From: Deltaproteobacteria bacterium
Lineage (GTDB): Bacteria; Desulfobacterota; Desulfobaccia; Desulfobaccales; 0-14-0-80-60-11
Reading direction: 5' to 3'
DNA: 8,369 nt
NCBI GenBank assembly: GCA_019308625.1
Contig: JAFDHU010000104.1
Span: 1-8,369 of the forward strand
How positions within the stretch are numbered: the first letter of the stretch is position 1; every line of letters starts with the position of its first letter. The position numbers were made by a program, and so were the translations under genes. This document shows, piece by piece, positions 5,851 to 8,369 of this stretch. The notes beneath the pieces were generated by a model that worked only from the letters and a program-made list of their open reading frames with translations, had not been told where the DNA came from and did no database searches.

Positions 5851-6426
5851 ATGCGACGCTACGAGACCGTCTGGGTGGTCAACGGCGACCTCCCGGACGA
5901 AGAAGTCAAGTCCACCATAGAGAAATTCACCACCATCATCGCCGAACAGGGCGGCACACTCATCAATTTGGAAGAGTGGGGCCGCAAGCAACTGGCCTAC
6001 AAGATCGCTGGCACCTTGCGGGGCTACTATCTTTGTGCTGATTTTGTCGGCCACCCGGACACGGTGAAAGAACTGGAGCGGAACTATCGCATTGACGACC
6101 GGGTTATCCGCTATCTGACTGTAAAGAAGGCCGACAAGGTGGATATGGAGGCCGTGCAGGCGGAAATCGCCCGGGTGCGGGAGGCCCGGGAAGCCAAAGC
6201 CGCGGCGGCCCCGGCGGTGGAGGAGGCTCCTCCGGCGGAGGAAGCTCCTCCGGCCGCGGCACCCCCTGCGGCTGAGGAACCTCCTGCACCAGAAGCGGCC
6301 CCGCTGACTGAAAAGAGTCCGCCTGAGGCGGCGGCTCCCGCCCCTCCTGCCCCTGCCGCGGAGGCACCGCCTGCCGAACCGGCGGCACCCGAAACCGAAG
6401 TCACCCCGGAAAAACAGGAGGAATAA
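5851..6426 (+). CDS. rpsF: 30S ribosomal protein S6 with long Ala/Pro/Glu tail
   Basis: S6 binds 16S rRNA with S18 in the platform of the 30S subunit. The core (residues 1-94) is typical: MRRYETVWVVNGDLPDEEV, a helix to about 33, EEWGRKQLAYKI (41-52), GYYLCADFVG (58-67) and a V..LERNYRIDDRVIRYLTVK stretch (72-92). After a short charged helix (95-116) comes a tail of about 75 residues made nearly only of Ala, Pro and Glu (EEAPPAEEAPP and similar), ending EKQEE. S6 is usually 95-135 residues; here it is 191. Tails of varying length and acidity are known on S6, but this one is long. AAGGAGG lies four bases before ATG 5851, next to a small GGCTAA/TTAGCC hairpin (5825-5837). The AGGAGG for rpsR lies in the last codons of this gene. 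Confidence 0.96.
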   Translation: MRRYETVWVVNGDLPDEEVKSTIEKFTTIIAEQGGTLINLEEWGRKQLAYKIAGTLRGYYLCADFVGHPDTVKELERNYRIDDRVIRYLTVKKADKVDMEAVQAEIARVREAREAKAAAAPAVEEAPPAEEAPPAAAPPAAEEPPAPEAAPLTEKSPPEAAAPAPPAPAAEAPPAEPAAPETEVTPEKQEE

Positions 6427-6429
6427 GCC

Positions 6430-6687
6430 ATGGCCGCCTTACCCCGACGGAGACGCCGCCACTATTTCGTCCGCCGCAAAGTCTGCCGGTTTTGCGTGGA
6501 TCCCAAGCTGACCATTCATTTTAAGGATACCGCCACGCTCAAGCAGTTTGTGACGGAACGGGGAAAAATCATTCCCCGGCGCATCTCCGGCAACTGCGCC
6601 CGTCACCAGCGCCAGCTCACCCGGGCCATCAAACAGGCCCGGCTGCTGGCCCTCATGCCCTACGTGCCGTCGCCGCCACCCCCGTAA
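6430..6687 (+). CDS. rpsR: 30S ribosomal protein S18
   Basis: S18 pairs with S6 on the 30S platform. The 85-residue product has a basic start (RRRRRHYFVRRK), the KVCRFC motif (C19 and C22), FKDTATLKQFVTERGKIIPRRI (31-52) and GNCARHQRQLTRAIKQARLLALMPYV (54-79). The C19/C22 pair with C56 and H59 suggests the zinc-binding (C+) form of S18. The end SPPPP is a short unusual proline tail. AGGAGG (6416-6421) inside the end of rpsF is the ribosome-binding site, and only three bases separate the genes, so S6 and S18 are co-translated as is usual. Confidence 0.96.
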   Translation: MAALPRRRRRHYFVRRKVCRFCVDPKLTIHFKDTATLKQFVTERGKIIPRRISGNCARHQRQLTRAIKQARLLALMPYVPSPPPP

Positions 6688-6704
6688 GCCGAGGGAGGAC
6701 TGGG

Positions 6705-7643
6705 GTGGCTGCCGTCCGATTTACCCACTGGCTTCTCGGCCTGGCGGGTCTGACTCTCATATTTCTTATCAGCCATTTGCATCCCTTGGCCTTCCTGGCT
6801 CTGGGGACCTGGCTGCCGCTCCCCATCCTACTGGTGGGGTGGCGTTGCGGAGAAGGACCCACCATTGCTCTGGCTGCCACCGCGGCCTTGCTGATTTTCG
6901 CCACCCAGCCCACCCTTAAAGGCGTCCTGAATAATCTTGCTTTTGGGCAATTGCTGCTTCTGGGGGCGATTTTGAACGGCTTCCGGGCCAGGGGCTTTCC
7001 GGCTGCCCGGGTTCTGGTGCTAGCGGTGGGAACCCTGACCTTATTGGCCGGGCTCTTTCTGGTGGGCCAAGCGCTGCTCTCTGGCCTCAGCCTCCTGGAG
7101 GTATTTCACCACAAGGCCGGAGAGACGGCCGCGACCTTGAAGAAGATGTTTTCCGAAACCGGGGCGGACCCCGGATCGCTGGCGCCCCCGGGGTTGCCGC
7201 TGGATTGGGAAACCCTGGTGAGAAGGGTCTTTCCGGCTTTGTTTGTGATAAACACCGCCATGGTGGCCTGGCTTAACTTAGCGGCGGCCCGACTCATCGC
7301 CCGCAGCCGCCATTGGGGTGGACTGGGGCCGCCGCTGTATGAGTGGTCCAACCCCGAGTGGCTGATTTTTTTCTTCCTGGGAGCCGGGTTTCTGGCTCTG
7401 GTACCCCTGCAGGGACTGCGCCTGATCTGCCTGAATCTCCTGCTGGTGCTGAGCTTCCTGTACTTTTGTCAGGGGGTGGCGGTGGTGGCTGCCCTGTTCC
7501 AGCGCTATAACGCCCCGGGGGCTCTGCGGCTGCTGGGCTATGCCCTGCTGTTTATGAACCCCCTGTTTTTCCTGGTAATTATCCTGGGACTGATGGATTT
7601 GTGGCTGGATTTCCGCCGCCTCCATCAGCCTAAGAACGCATGA
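6705..7643 (+). CDS. DUF2232 family integral membrane protein
   Basis: A 312-residue polytopic membrane protein of unknown function, similar in kind to the YybS/DUF2232 proteins found beside rpsR and rplI in many Desulfobacterota. About eight hydrophobic segments are visible, roughly at residues 9-25, 29-45, 52-66, 75-92, 101-123, 174-198, 218-236, 240-262 and 275-299; one or two may be re-entrant or merge. A soluble stretch with HHKAGETAATLKKMFSETGADPGS lies at about 133-170. The GTG start at 6705 is chosen because GGGAGGA (6693-6699) lies five bases upstream. The stop (7643) overlaps the ribosome-binding site of rplI. The family call rests on length, topology and position, not on a named motif. 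A role in membrane or cell-envelope biology linked to growth is a guess from context. Confidence 0.8.
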   Translation: MAAVRFTHWLLGLAGLTLIFLISHLHPLAFLALGTWLPLPILLVGWRCGEGPTIALAATAALLIFATQPTLKGVLNNLAFGQLLLLGAILNGFRARGFPAARVLVLAVGTLTLLAGLFLVGQALLSGLSLLEVFHHKAGETAATLKKMFSETGADPGSLAPPGLPLDWETLVRRVFPALFVINTAMVAWLNLAAARLIARSRHWGGLGPPLYEWSNPEWLIFFFLGAGFLALVPLQGLRLICLNLLLVLSFLYFCQGVAVVAALFQRYNAPGALRLLGYALLFMNPLFFLVIILGLMDLWLDFRRLHQPKNA

Positions 7644-7648
7644 GGTGA
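7642..7648 (+). promoter_or_regulatory. Ribosome-binding site that fixes the rplI start
   Basis: GAGGTGA is a seven-base match to the end of the anti-Shine-Dalgarno complement (AAGGAGGTGA). It lies six bases before GTG 7655. The upstream in-frame TTG at 7649 directly abuts it and would be too close to be used. Confidence 0.7.
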
Positions 7649-7654
7649 TTGGCT

Positions 7655-8101
7655 GTGAAAGTCATTTTAACTGCCTATGTACCCGGCTTGGGCGAACCCG
7701 GACAAATCGTGGAGGTGGCCCGGGGCTATGCCCGCAACTACCTTATCCCCCAGGGCAAGGCCCTGGAAGCCACCCCCGGCAACCTGGCCCGCTTTGAACA
7801 GGAACGCCGCCGCTATGAAACCCAGTTGCAAAGAGAAAGGGAAGCCGCCCGGGCCTTGGCCGACAAACTGGAGGGTCTGGTGCTGACCATCCCCCAGCGC
7901 GTCGGCGAACAGGAACGGCTGTACGGCTCGGTCACCGCGGCCATGGTGGCCGAGGTACTGGCCGAAAAAGGATTTCACCTGGACAAAAAGCAGGTTGAAC
8001 TGCCGGGGCCCATCAAACAGTTGGGCGAATACGAAGTTCCCTTGCGGCTGGGCCCGGATGTCCGGGCCACCATCCGACTGGAAGTGGTGCCGGAGAGTTA
8101 A
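7655..8101 (+). CDS. rplI: 50S ribosomal protein L9
   Basis: L9 binds 23S rRNA near the L1 stalk base and has two globular domains joined by a long helix. From GTG 7655 the product is 148 residues, the family norm. It starts MKVILTAYVPGLG as L9 proteins do, with the GYARNYLIPQGKA signature at 24-36. The linker helix is the charged stretch at about 42-75. The C-terminal domain shows RLYGSVTAAMVAEVL (88-102) and ends in GPDVRATIRLEVVPES. A start at TTG 7649 would add two residues (LA) before the canonical MKVIL and is disfavoured by ribosome-binding-site spacing. It is the last gene of the rpsF operon and is followed by a terminator. Confidence 0.96.
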   Translation: MKVILTAYVPGLGEPGQIVEVARGYARNYLIPQGKALEATPGNLARFEQERRRYETQLQREREAARALADKLEGLVLTIPQRVGEQERLYGSVTAAMVAEVLAEKGFHLDKKQVELPGPIKQLGEYEVPLRLGPDVRATIRLEVVPES

Positions 8102-8143
8102 AGGGTTCTGGTTTTCGGCTGGTGGTCCGTAGGTAACCGGAGG

Positions 8144-8184
8144 GGCGCTCCTGGGTGCCGCTATTTCCGGAGGCGCCATTTTTT
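8144..8184 (+). terminator. Rho-independent terminator after rplI
   Basis: GGCGCTCC (8144-8151) pairs with GGAGGCGCC (8169-8177) with one bulged G, closing a 17-base loop, and is followed by ATTTTTT (8178-8184). It lies about 40 bases after the rplI stop and fits the end of the ribosomal-protein operon. Confidence 0.7.
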
Positions 8185-8287
8185 GACCGCACCACCTTTA
8201 AAAAAATTATCCCCGGCAGGCCCCGTCCCGGCAGGACAGGCAGGCTATGTTAATGTAATAATTAGATTTTTTGTCTTGAAAAACCAG

Positions 8288-8316
8288 TGGACAACCCCAC
8301 CTGGTCCTTCTATACT
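8288..8316 (+). promoter_or_regulatory. Promoter at the right edge
   Basis: TGGACA (8288-8293) and TATACT (8311-8316) each match the sigma-70 consensus at five of six positions with an ideal 17-base spacer. Transcription would start near 8323. The imperfect inverted repeat CCAGTGG/CCACCTGG (8284-8304) overlaps the -35 and could be a regulator site. Confidence 0.55.
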
Positions 8317-8340
8317 GCTGACAGATCCCAAGGAAAAAAT

Positions 8341-8369
8341 TTGGCAGCCGCCCATCATCCCGGGCTTCC
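8341..8369 (+). CDS. Possible start of a downstream gene (edge fragment)
   Basis: TTG 8341 lies six bases after AAGGA (8330-8334) and opens a frame LAAAHHPGL to the window end. It follows a good promoter. In many bacteria dnaB lies after rplI, and a DnaB N-terminus can begin with a variable Ala-rich stretch, but nine residues cannot identify it. Confidence 0.3.

Noticed and set aside
8212..8244. GGCAGG repeats as a CRISPR-like or iteron array
   Set aside because: Only two exact 9-base copies plus one partial copy, with no regular spacers.

Overview
This window reads as an ordinary housekeeping stretch of a GC-rich, Gram-negative bacterial chromosome, most likely a Desulfobacterota (former Deltaproteobacteria) member. 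The lipid A gene lpxB implies an LPS-bearing outer membrane. The ribE-ribBA-ribH-nusB cluster and the order rpsF-rpsR-(DUF2232 membrane protein)-rplI are typical of that group. The taxonomic placement is inference from gene order and protein character, not from a database search. All genes lie on the + strand.

Layout: (1) 1-741 is the 3' part of lpxB, carrying an in-frame stretch of about 43 codons made of three consecutive G/C-rich hairpins. (2) 819-1871 is a stand-alone class I (FbaB/DhnA-type) fructose-bisphosphate aldolase. (3) 1872-2127 is intergenic, with a degenerate CTTTA repeat series and a REP-like palindromic element. (4) 2128-4795 is a riboflavin/nusB cluster: ribE, ribBA, ribH, nusB. 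The first two genes are broken by short out-of-frame internal deletions as written (about 41 nt in ribE, about 110 nt in ribBA); ribH and nusB are intact. (5) 4920-5558 is a glycine-zipper lipoprotein followed by a good terminator. (6) 5751-8101 is a ribosomal-protein operon with a recognisable promoter overlapped by a nested inverted repeat: rpsF (with a long Ala/Pro/Glu tail), rpsR, a DUF2232 membrane protein, rplI, then a terminator. (7) 8102-8369 is intergenic, with a good promoter and a possible TTG-started gene running off the window, in the place where dnaB is often found.

The rib genes would supply riboflavin: GTP cyclohydrolase II and DHBP synthase from RibBA, lumazine synthase from RibH, riboflavin synthase from RibE. 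As written, the DHBP synthase active-site segment and the middle of riboflavin synthase are missing, so the pathway is either truly disabled here, complemented elsewhere, or the sequence has collapsed at these two places. The adjacent rpsF-rplI operon makes ribosomal proteins S6, S18 and L9.

I found no CRISPR array, tRNA, rRNA, transposase, phage gene or defence system, and I do not think the window holds an undescribed multi-gene system. The items most worth a second look are the hairpin element inside lpxB, the two neighbouring rib deletions, and the dyad at the rpsF promoter.
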